DNA of 48,413 nt from Candidatus Gastranaerophilales bacterium (GTDB taxonomy: Bacteria > Cyanobacteriota > Vampirovibrionia > Gastranaerophilales > JANQFW01), in assembly GCA_028277625.1 (NCBI GenBank), contig JANQFW010000016.1, forward strand, positions 1 through 48,413, read 5' to 3'. A program made the position numbers and the translations under genes. Shown one piece after another: positions 26,379-34,300 of this stretch. Within the stretch, counting starts at the first letter, position 1, and each line of letters starts with the position of its first letter. The notes under the pieces were generated by a model. It saw only the letters and a program-made list of their open reading frames with translations. It was not told the origin of the DNA and made no database searches.

Positions 26379-26393
26379 AATTTTATTTGTTTT

Positions 26394-27266
26394 TTAATAA
26401 TTTTTATTATTATTGCCAAACATAGAGTACATATCAGGCATCAATGATGTGGTTATTATAGACTTCATCATCTCTGGATCCATTTTTTTACCTGCTTTTT
26501 GTTGCATCATAAGCATAGGAATCATATTAAAAGCATTATTATTACCAGTCATACCCATCATTGAATTGTAGCTTCCCATCGATCCATTACTACCGCCGAG
26601 TGCGCTCATCATCATGTTCATTTGAAGCATTTCGGGATTAATATTGCTATTAGCATTGGACCCTCTGGATGCTTTTATAATAACTCTTAGTGCGTCAGCA
26701 AGCTCTTTGTCAGAAACTTTTGTTTCGTCTTTGTTATCTTGCTGCTCCTCTATCTTGCTTGTGTTTGCTGAGTAATAATTTTCATTCTTTTTATTTTGCT
26801 TATATTCATTTGTGTAAGTAGGTTCTTCTTGTACTACGTTATTTACCACTGCTTGATTATTTTGATAAGCATCAAAGTTAGTTTCTTCAGCGGTAGAATT
26901 TGCGATAAACTCAGTTTTTTCATTTTCTATTGAACTAGTATTAGTGGGAAGACTTTGTAAATATTTAATGCCCGCCAGGGCATAAGTTGCCAGTTGAGAA
27001 CTTGGGTTTATTGTAATAACTTTATTGTATTCATCTATAGCTTTTTCTTTTTGTCCAATTTGCACATAAGAAATTGCTAAATAATAATGGGCTAAAGTAT
27101 TTGCAGGATCTTGTTTTATAATGTTAACCATAGTTTGCATGCAACCAATGTAGTTGCCGTTTTTATATTTATAAACGCCCTGTTTAAGTTGGCCTTTTAT
27201 GCTTTTTGCTATAGCTACACCAGAAAATACTAATAAACAGAGAACAACTGTTAGTACTTTTTTCAT
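26394..27266 (-). CDS. Exported TPR protein with Met/Asn-rich C-terminal tail
   Basis: 290 aa from the ATG at 27266; TCCTC on the plus strand (27275-27279) gives AGGA 8 nt upstream, and the protein then begins with a normal signal peptide (KKVLTVVLCLLVFSGVAIA). A further in-frame ATG at 27323 would bury the signal and is rejected. Residues about 25-105 form two or three TPR units (YKYKNGNYIGCMQTMVNIIK, AHYYLAISYVQIGQKEKAID). A disordered Asn/Gln/Glu linker follows, and the last 85 residues are very rich in Met, Asn, Gly and Ser (MLQMNMMMSALGG, MIPMLMMQQ, DPEMMKS). Likely periplasmic or outer-membrane scaffold. Convergent with the deiminase-like gene. Confidence 0.8.
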   Translation of the reverse strand: MKKVLTVVLCLLVFSGVAIAKSIKGQLKQGVYKYKNGNYIGCMQTMVNIIKQDPANTLAHYYLAISYVQIGQKEKAIDEYNKVITINPSSQLATYALAGIKYLQSLPTNTSSIENEKTEFIANSTAEETNFDAYQNNQAVVNNVVQEEPTYTNEYKQNKKNENYYSANTSKIEEQQDNKDETKVSDKELADALRVIIKASRGSNANSNINPEMLQMNMMMSALGGSNGSMGSYNSMMGMTGNNNAFNMIPMLMMQQKAGKKMDPEMMKSIITTSLMPDMYSMFGNNNKNY

Positions 27267-27786
27267 ATATAAAATCCTCATTATGTTCAGGTAAATTAAG
27301 TAAAATAATAGTGACATGTCCAATTCTGATACATGAGAAAGATGATGAATATCACCAAACTTATTTTATCGTTTAATATTTTATAAAACAATACTGAAAA
27401 ACTAGTATAATCAATGAAAAAATTGCCTATAAAGTATTTTATAATTTATAATAATAATTTTTTTTATAAAATCAACCTAACTCACCTACTTTAAATTTAG
27501 TAGATATGAATAAAGCTTACTGTAAATAAATTACTGATCAAGTTTTTAGTTAAATCCTTAATCAACTTATAATATCGTTTAATATCTTATGTTATTAAAA
27601 ACAATAGATGAAATTCTAATCAATCAAAGAAATGAATATTTATGATAAATGTATCGAAAAAATTGCAATACATGTATAATATTATATAGAAATGTCTACT
27701 AAATTACATTTTATTAATAAAAACAGATTACAATATCATTTGTAGGCGTAGAACAGGGTACACATTAAGACAATTTGAGAGAGTAG
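27267..27786. other. Long AT-rich intergenic region with a 17-bp direct repeat
   Basis: 520 bp between the leftward TPR gene and the rightward HTH gene. ATCGTTTAATATTTTAT (27368-27384) and ATCGTTTAATATCTTAT (27574-27590) differ at one position and are 206 bp apart; GAAAAAATTGC follows each at a different distance (27416 and 27656 regions). They may be binding sites for the neighbouring HTH regulator or the traces of a duplication. A 26-codon ATG frame at 27414 has no ribosome site. No RNA gene recognised. Confidence 0.5.
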
Positions 27787-28032
27787 GTGATTACACTGAA
27801 AATCAAGATTAAAGAAAAGGCAAGAAAGATAAAAGGTTGGAGTCTCTACAGATTAGCAAAAGAGTTAAATTTGCCCCAGCAAACAGTATATTCTTGGGCA
27901 AATGGAAGAACTCAGCCCTCTTATGACAATATGGATAAATTATGTCGTGTTATAGGGTGTTCAATCGGTGAGTTATTTGAAGCTGACATTCAAGATGAAA
28001 ATAAGCTTGATGCAGCAGTAAATATCGACTAA
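27787..28032 (+). CDS. Small Cro/C1-type helix-turn-helix regulator, 81 aa
   Basis: The protein is essentially one XRE DNA-binding domain: KGWSLYRLAKELNLPQQTVYSWANGRTQPSYDNMDKLCRVIGCSIGELFEAD, with the classic Q-Q-T-V-Y-S-W recognition helix and the S-x-x-N-M-D-K-L-C closing helix. Start uncertain: GTG at 27787 is taken, though AGGTGA at 27785-27790 could serve a non-standard CTG at 27796, three codons on. It lies alone, with a 520-bp upstream gap and a strong terminator downstream. Target genes unknown; auto-regulation through the repeats upstream is possible. Confidence 0.85.
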   Translation: MITLKIKIKEKARKIKGWSLYRLAKELNLPQQTVYSWANGRTQPSYDNMDKLCRVIGCSIGELFEADIQDENKLDAAVNID

Positions 28033-28055
28033 AATTTAATATTTTTAAAGATTTT

Positions 28056-28096
28056 AAACAACTTATTTCAGTAAATTAAAATAAGTTGTTTTTAAT
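28056..28096 (+). terminator. Intrinsic terminator of the small HTH gene
   Basis: AAACAACTTATTT (28056-28068) pairs perfectly over 13 bp with AAATAAGTTGTTT (28079-28091), followed by T residues. It lies about 25 nt after the HTH stop codon. Confidence 0.85.
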
Positions 28097-28130
28097 TATA
28101 CTAACTTTAAAATACTTTAATTTTTAGCCA

Positions 28131-28170
28131 AAAAAGAAAAAGCCACCTCAAAAGGTGGCTGAACTTTTTA
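28131..28170 (-). terminator. Strong intrinsic terminator with no annotated gene in front of it
   Basis: AGCCACCT (28141-28148) and AGGTGGCT (28153-28160) form a perfect 8-bp GC-rich stem with a CAAA loop. The best T-run is on the minus strand (GGTGGCT followed by TTTTTCTTTTTT), so it should stop leftward transcripts coming from 28161-28440, where no protein gene is seen. It also could work weakly for plus transcripts (GAACTTTTTA). Confidence 0.75.
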
Positions 28171-28440
28171 GAAAGAATTAGAGGAGAAGAACATAGAACT
28201 CAACTAATAGAGTTATTCCCAATTTTTCGACTTTTTAAACACAAAAACCAACATTTGTTACATTTATTTACATTTGACATTTTTTTTATTTAAATTTATG
28301 GGCGGTTAGCTTTTAGTATGGGCTAGTTCTAACCCTTTTGAGCAAAATTAAAATCAGACATAGAATCATAGCCACTACACAATTTATTTTTATAGATTCT
28401 GCTTTTTTACTAAAATACTATTATACAGCTCATAAATTAA
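28161..28440 (-). other. Gene-less region ending in a strong terminator: possible small RNA
   Basis: On the minus strand a TATAAT (plus 28420-28425) lies about 260 nt upstream of the terminator at 28141-28160, with a poor -35. In between is a more structured, less AT-biased stretch with GGTTAG (28304-28309) / CTAACC complementarity. It does not fold into a tRNA, SRP, 6S or tmRNA pattern I can recognise. A 26-codon Cys-containing frame (28280-28200) has no ribosome site. On the plus strand a TTGACA occurs at 28274-28279 without a good -10. Confidence 0.3.
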
Positions 28441-28444
28441 ATTT

Positions 28445-28516
28445 TAAAATACTCTTTTCAGAGATTAATTTATTTTACTAGTTTTGACACGATTGAATAA
28501 TCTGAAAAGTATTTTA
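28445..28516. promoter_or_regulatory. Long inverted repeat around the nadE promoter region
   Basis: TAAAATACTCTTTTCAGA (28445-28462) is the reverse complement of TCTGAAAAGTATTTTA (28501-28516) except for a 2-nt CT bulge. The arms are 38 nt apart and enclose a TTGACA at 28484-28489, 41 to 112 bp before nadE. It could be paired operators (the Nudix/winged-helix protein downstream is a candidate regulator) or an mRNA hairpin. Confidence 0.5.
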
Positions 28517-28556
28517 GAATTAGTATAGAAGTGATTAAGAGGTGGAATATAACTAA

Positions 28557-30203
28557 ATGAAAATAGCATTGGCTCAAATAAATACAAAAGTAGGCGATCT
28601 TGAAAATAATACAAAGAAAATAATTGATAATATAAACAAAGCTAAAGACTCCGGAGTGGACTTGGTTATATTCCCGGAACTTTCAATAACCGGATATCCT
28701 CCGAGAGACTTGTTAGATTTTCCTGCATTCATTGAAGATAGTTTATATTGTTTAGAAAAAATAAAAGACGCAGCAAAGGATATTGCTATTGTTTGCGGAT
28801 ATATTGATATAAATAAAAAAGGATATGGCAAAAAATACTTTAATTCAGCAGTTTTTATAGCAAACAAACAAATAATTTCAACTCATAACAAATGCCTTTT
28901 GCCGTTTTATGATGTATTTGATGAAACAAGATACTTTGAACCAGGAAAAGAAGTAAGTATAATTGATTTTTTAGATAAAAAAATAGCAATAACAATCTGT
29001 GAAGATATATGGAATGACAAAGGCTACTGGGAACGACCTTTATATAAATTTAACCCGGTAGAAGAAATTGAAAAAAATAATAATGTTGATTTGATTATTA
29101 ATCTTTCTGCATCTCCTTTTTGGTTAAATAAGCCACATGATAGAATTAATATTCTTAAATCAATCAGCAAAAAACAAAAAACACATCTTTTCTATGTTAA
29201 TCAAGTAGGTGGTAATGATGATTTGATTTTTGACGGATCCAGCCTTGTAATAGATCCTGATGGCAATATAGTAGCGCAGGCTAGTGATTTTGAAGAGGAT
29301 TTATTGATTTATGATTTAAATAAAAAGCAAGGCAAAATAGCTCAGGTTGCATCGAGCGAAGAGGAAAGTATTTTAAAAGCTTTGACGCTAGGACTAAAGG
29401 ATTATTGCCAAAAATCAGGCTTTAAAAAGGTTATTATAGGCTTATCAGGTGGAATTGACTCAGCTTTAACAGCTACAATAGCCGCACAAGCTTTGGGTGG
29501 TGAAAATGTATTAGGTATAACAATGCCCAGCATGTATTCAAGCACAGGCAGTGTTGATGATTCTTTAGAACTAGCCAAAAATTTGGGGATGGAATGCTTA
29601 ACAGTGCCAATTGCTAATATGTTTAATAGCTTTATAGAAAATATTCAAAAAGACCAAGGTTTGCAAATGAGCCTTGCTGAAGAAAACTTGCAAGCGCGCA
29701 TTAGAGGAAATATTTTAATGATGTATTCTAATAACTATGGTTATTTATTAGTAAGTACAGGTAATAAATCTGAATTGTCTGTTGGTTATTGTACGCTTTA
29801 TGGTGATATGGCTGGTGGGCTTGCTTTGCTTTCTGATGTGCCTAAGACAATGGTTTATAAAGTTTCTAAGTTTATAAATAAAGATAAAGAAATTATACCG
29901 AATGATACTATAACCAAAGCACCTTCGGCAGAGTTAAGGCCTGATCAGAAAGATCAAGATAGCTTACCACCTTATGAAGTCTTGGATGATATTCTAAAGG
30001 ATTATGTGGAAGATTACAAAACTTTTGAGATTATTTCTCAGAAATATGATGCTGAGCTGGTCAAGTCAATTATCAAAAAAATTAACTTGAATGAGTATAA
30101 AAGAAGACAATCCAGCTTGGGCCTTAAGGTTACCACAAAGGCATTTGGGCATGGAAGGCGTTTTCCTATTGTTCAAGGCTATAATTTTAGGATTCCACAA
30201 TAA
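28557..30203 (+). CDS. nadE: Glutamine-dependent NAD+ synthetase
   Basis: 548 aa, two domains. Residues 1-265 are a nitrilase-type glutaminase with the Glu-Lys-Cys triad E41 (FPELSITGYPP), K112 (HNKCLLPFYDVFDE) and C148 (ITICEDIWND). It frees ammonia that is channelled to the C-terminal synthetase (about 270-548), an ATP pyrophosphatase with P-loop GLSGGIDSALTA (S297-S302). It amidates deamido-NAD to NAD in the cytoplasm. AAGAGGTGG precedes the start by about 10 nt. The next gene, 87 bp downstream, is an NrtR-like Nudix protein, which fits NAD homeostasis. Confidence 0.96.
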   Translation: MKIALAQINTKVGDLENNTKKIIDNINKAKDSGVDLVIFPELSITGYPPRDLLDFPAFIEDSLYCLEKIKDAAKDIAIVCGYIDINKKGYGKKYFNSAVFIANKQIISTHNKCLLPFYDVFDETRYFEPGKEVSIIDFLDKKIAITICEDIWNDKGYWERPLYKFNPVEEIEKNNNVDLIINLSASPFWLNKPHDRINILKSISKKQKTHLFYVNQVGGNDDLIFDGSSLVIDPDGNIVAQASDFEEDLLIYDLNKKQGKIAQVASSEEESILKALTLGLKDYCQKSGFKKVIIGLSGGIDSALTATIAAQALGGENVLGITMPSMYSSTGSVDDSLELAKNLGMECLTVPIANMFNSFIENIQKDQGLQMSLAEENLQARIRGNILMMYSNNYGYLLVSTGNKSELSVGYCTLYGDMAGGLALLSDVPKTMVYKVSKFINKDKEIIPNDTITKAPSAELRPDQKDQDSLPPYEVLDDILKDYVEDYKTFEIISQKYDAELVKSIIKKINLNEYKRRQSSLGLKVTTKAFGHGRRFPIVQGYNFRIPQ

Positions 30204-30225
30204 AAAACAAAAAATTTTAATGGGA

Positions 30226-30250
30226 TGATAAAGGGTGAAACTCTTTATCA
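30226..30250. promoter_or_regulatory. 25-bp palindrome between nadE and the Nudix regulator
   Basis: TGATAAAG (30226-30233) and CTTTATCA (30243-30250) are perfect reverse complements with a 9-nt spacer. No T-run follows, so an operator is more likely than a terminator. Position, 41-65 bp before the Nudix gene, would suit autoregulation. Confidence 0.45.
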
Positions 30251-30290
30251 ATAATAGGGCGGTGTAGGCATAAAGAAAAAGGAACGTATT

Positions 30291-30923
30291 ATGACCGAAT
30301 ATAAAAATCCTGCTGTAACTGTAGATATAGTTGTTTTTACTTATGAGAATAGTGAATTAAAAGCTTTATTAATTCAAAGAAAATATTCGCCCTTTAAAGA
30401 CCATTGGGCTATACCGGGAGGCTTTGTGGACTATGATGAAGATATAGAGACAGCAGCTTATAGAGAACTGGAAGAAGAAACAAGTGTAAATGATTTAAAC
30501 TTACAACAAGTTCAAGCTTTTGGCTCTATGGACAGAGATCCAAGAGGAAGAACCATAAGTATTGTTTATTTTACAGCGCAAAATATTTCTAAATTGAAAA
30601 TCAAAGCTCAAAGCGATGCTAAAAATGCACAATTGTATAGTATAAATAACTTGCCGGAGTTGGCTTTTGATCATAAAGAAATTTTAAAAGTTGCGCTAGA
30701 AAAATTAAAGCAAAGCATAGAGGTCTCACCAATTGCAATCAACTTATTACCTTCTAAGTTTACATTGAAAGAATTTAAAAAATTATATGAAATAATTTTG
30801 GATAAAAAGCTTGAGAAGTCTGCCTTTATAGAGGAAGTAAAAAAATCAGGATTTTTGTCTGAAGCCGGTGAAAACTTTTATACTCTAAATGCTTTAACTA
30901 AACCTTATAGCCGTTTTAAGTAG
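30291..30923 (+). CDS. Nudix + winged-helix protein, NrtR-like
   Basis: 210 aa. The N-terminal Nudix domain has the box G44-x5-E50-x7-R58-E-L-x-E-E-x-S65-V66: complete except that the usual Gly near the end is Ser. The N-terminus (VTVDIVVFTYENSELKALLIQR) and the sequence FKDHWAIPGGFVDYDE are typical of the ADP-ribose pyrophosphatase/NrtR branch. Residues about 140-205 resemble the NrtR winged helix (FTLKEFKKLYEIILDKKLEKSAF). NrtR proteins repress NAD-synthesis genes and sense ADP-ribose; location right after nadE supports this. It could also be a plain Nudix hydrolase. Confidence 0.82.
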   Translation: MTEYKNPAVTVDIVVFTYENSELKALLIQRKYSPFKDHWAIPGGFVDYDEDIETAAYRELEEETSVNDLNLQQVQAFGSMDRDPRGRTISIVYFTAQNISKLKIKAQSDAKNAQLYSINNLPELAFDHKEILKVALEKLKQSIEVSPIAINLLPSKFTLKEFKKLYEIILDKKLEKSAFIEEVKKSGFLSEAGENFYTLNALTKPYSRFK

Positions 30924-30932
30924 CAATAAACA

Positions 30933-31250
30933 TTAACAAGCATAACCATCGTTTGATCTTGTCGCTTGAACAACAGCAAGATATACAAAAAATATGGGCT
31001 GGAGCATTTGCACGATTGCCTGCTGTATCATTCGGTCTATTACCGTTGGCACTCCAAGCAATCGTACTCCTCCGTCAGGCTTTGGGATTTCTACTCGCCT
31101 TACAGGTTTAGGTTTGTAACATCCGCCTCTTATACTTTGCAGTAGCTCTTCTTTATGCTCTTTTAGATATGGCAACATCTCGTCGACTGTCATTCCATCT
31201 ACGCCTGCTGCGCCACCATGCTGTCGAATATGTCGGGCACACTTTCAAAA
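30933..31250 (-). pseudogene. ltrA: Fragment of a group II intron reverse transcriptase/maturase
   Basis: The reverse strand encodes an N-terminal piece of a group II intron-encoded protein: GGAGVDGMTVDEMLPYLKEH, then PVRRVEIPKPDGGVRLLGVP and TVIDRMIQQAIVQMLQPIF (the first RT blocks). Homology stops after QPIF; the frame runs 20 unrelated residues to a stop at 30933. The catalytic YADD block, maturase and HNH regions are missing, so it is dead. An ATG exists at 31193, but the homology continues upstream to about 31250, directly against the rpoC2 terminator. Less AT-biased than its neighbours, as expected for acquired DNA. A bacterial class C intron, which inserts after terminators, would explain the position. 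Confidence 0.85.
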
Positions 31251-31279
31251 AAAGATTGCGCTAAGCGCAATCTTTTTTT
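31247..31279. terminator. Terminator of the rpoBC operon
   Basis: AAAAAAAGATTGCGC (31247-31261) and GCGCAATCTTTTTTT (31265-31279) are perfectly complementary over 15 bp with a TAA loop: a GC-rich core flanked by A- and T-runs, so it works in both directions. It lies 24 bp after the rpoC2 stop. Confidence 0.92.
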
Positions 31280-31303
31280 ATATCTGTTATACTTTTATAT
31301 TTA

Positions 31304-34300
31304 TTACTGATCCATACCAAAGTCAGGAGAACCAAACATACCTTCAATTTCTTCTAGTATAGCTGATGGTTTTCTTGCGTTACTTCTTGATGCACGTTGC
31401 TGTTTTTCTTTTTCTGCAGCTTCATCAGAATGACTTAAATGATAATAGCCGGTTCCAGCTGGAATCAATCTACCGATAATTACGTTTTCTTTTAGTCCTC
31501 TTAGCTGATCTTTCTTGCCTTCTACAGCAGCTTCTGTCAATACTCTTGTTGTTTCTTGAAAACTTGCAGCAGAAATAAAACTTTCAGTATTAAGACTTGC
31601 TTTTGTAATACCTAATAAAACTGGACTGTAAGAGGCTCCTACACCACCTAAATCTACAACGTCTTTATTTTCAAGGTCTACTGAGTAAACTTCTACCATT
31701 TCACCAGGTAAAAGTTTTGTATCACCAGATTCGTCAATTTTAACCTTTTTAGTCATCTGTCTAACAATAACTTCAATATGCTTATCAGCAATTTCTACAC
31801 CTTGAGACCTATATACTCTTTGTACTTCGTCTACAAGGTATTGTTGGACAGCGGTTACACCACTAAGCCTGATTATATCATGAGGGTTAAGCGGACCATC
31901 TGTTAAAGGTTGCCCCTTAATAATATCCTGCTTGTCACTAACAATAAGGTTAGCATCTACAGGCACTTTAATTTCCTGCCTGCCATTATCGTTAACTATG
32001 AATAATCTTTCAATATCTTCATCAAACTCTATTTCAGCAACTCCATCACTTTCGGCTAAAATAGAGTTTTCTTTTGGTTTTCTTGCTTCTAGCAGTTCTT
32101 CAACACGAGGAAGACCCTGTACAATATCACCTGTTTTTTGTCTTTCAAAAATTAGAGTTGCCAGCAAATCACCGCGTTGCACAAGACTTTCTATGTCAAC
32201 TTGAAGTTGTGCTCCCACACTAATTAAGTAAGGTCTGCCTCTTCGTACTTTTAAGAAAGTATCAGCAACTTCGGACACTTGACCTGATAATTTTGCAGTT
32301 TCACCACTTTCTGATAAAACTTGGTCAACCTTTACTAAATCGCCAACTTTTACAACTGGATTTGTCTTAAGTTCAACAACTTCTTCCAAGTCTGATGGTA
32401 CAAGTAAAAGCCTTCTTGCTTCAACATCACCAGTCTGACTTAAGCTGACCTTAGCTTCACTTCTTGCAAGAACCTGAGTTTTTGATATTGAAGTACCCGG
32501 CTCAATGATTTGGCCGTTTTCAACCAGAAGCTCAGTTTGCAAAGAGGACTTGCCTCTAGACGCATCATCTGTTTCTTTTCTGACAATTAGATTTTCTAGT
32601 ACAACAATTTTTAAATTTTTATTCTCTTCAGCATTAGATATCTCAACAAGACCCTTCAAGTGGCTTACGTACCCTTGCATTTGCAGAACTAAACTAGTTC
32701 TTGTTAATGAAGCTCCATCGAGTTGCCTAATTCTGCTGCCGTCTCTATACTGAAGCTGAGTAACAGGTACAATACTTATTAACTCGTCTTCTGTAGAGCT
32801 GAACTTAATAGTAACTTCTTTAGGCTTTATTTCAAATTCTTGTACAGGTCTTAGTAATATCTCAACAGACTCTACTGATGGTACAACATTGTCTTCTTCG
32901 ATCTCTTCATCCATCTCTTCATCCATTTCAAGCTTGTTAATTTCTTCATGAGACGAAGATAAAATTGTCACCATTGACTTTTTCTCTGCAACTATACCAT
33001 TAGCAACCTCTGTTCCAGCCTCAACAATTTCACCGTCTTCAGCTTTTAAAGTACTAAGGTCATCAACTTTATGTAATTCACCAGGTACAATAATGACCTC
33101 GTGAATAATATCATTAAACTCTTTAATAAGAGCAATGCCATCAATATGAGCAATAACATCTTTTACAACTTCAGTGCCGGCTGTAACAAATGTACCAGAT
33201 TCGATCATCTTTAAAGTAGAATCCTTACTTACTTGATGAATTTCCTCTGGTATAAATATAATATTTCCTGAAGATGTAACAACATGATGTTCATCAACTT
33301 CTATACCATCATATCTAATTTCACCACTTGAGTTAACCATGTATTCTTCATCAAGCAACTCAGCAATGATCATACCATTTTCTACAATAGTACCTTCTGG
33401 TGATTTAACAACGTAAGTTTCGCCAGTTTCTTCTACTCTCCATATATTTTCTTTCTTTGTTGTCTCTAAGACAGCATTATCAGGATTAATAGAGGCAATT
33501 ACAATAGTTATCTCTTTACCATTAACTATTTTCTTAATTGTATTACCGCTTACTTCTGCTTCTTCAATCTCCAGATCCAGACCATATCTTACTTCTCCAC
33601 CATTCTCACTTATCGTCATAGTTTCAGCAAGTGGATCACCACAGACTACTGATTGGTTATCTTTAACAAGAATAGAAGAACCTGCTGGTAAATTGTATAC
33701 ATCACCTGATAAAACCCATACAATACCACTTCTATTAGCAGTCCTACTTATGTTACCTTGTCTGTCTCTTTTCTCGTCTATAGCAAAGCCTTCAAAAGTA
33801 ACTTTTCCACTAATATCAGCAGTAATATCTTTTGTTGCTTTTTCTGTCAAACGACTGGCATCACCACGAATAGCACCTGGATCAAATTCTGAAATGACAT
33901 CCCCAATACTTACTGCGTCACCAATATTAACTTTAATAGTAGCATTTTGAGGCACAGAATAGTTATGCTTTTTACCGTCAGCGTCAGCTATAACAATATT
34001 GCCATCTTTTACACTAACTTGTACATTATCACCGTGACGTGTTCTTAATTCTCTTGTTGCTACTCTGTTATCAACCTTACCTGATATATCTGCTTTAATT
34101 TCTTGAACATTCGACGCACCACTAAATACACCGCCAGTGTGGAATGTTCTCATTGTTAATTGTGTACCAGGTTCCCCAATACTTTGAGCAGCAATAATAC
34201 CTATGGATTCACCAACATCAACAATTTTACTGGTTGTTAACGCCCAGCCATAGCATTTTTGACATATACCGTATTCGCATGCACAAGTTAAAGGTGATCT

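Noticed and set aside
27414-27494. 26-codon plus-strand frame beginning MKKLPIKYF
   Set aside because: No ribosome site, AT-driven composition, inside a repeat-containing intergenic region.
28200-28280. 26-codon minus-strand frame with three Cys (CNKCWFLC)
   Set aside because: No ribosome binding site before its ATG and no clear promoter; more likely chance within a possible non-coding transcript.
28301-28340. tRNA-like look of GGCGGTTAGC...GGTTAG/CTAACC
   Set aside because: No 7-bp acceptor stem, no proper T-arm (GGTTCRANNCC) and no anticodon arm on either strand.
30933-31193. Functional small reverse transcriptase
   Set aside because: Lacks the YADD catalytic block and all downstream domains; homology ends abruptly in unrelated residues.
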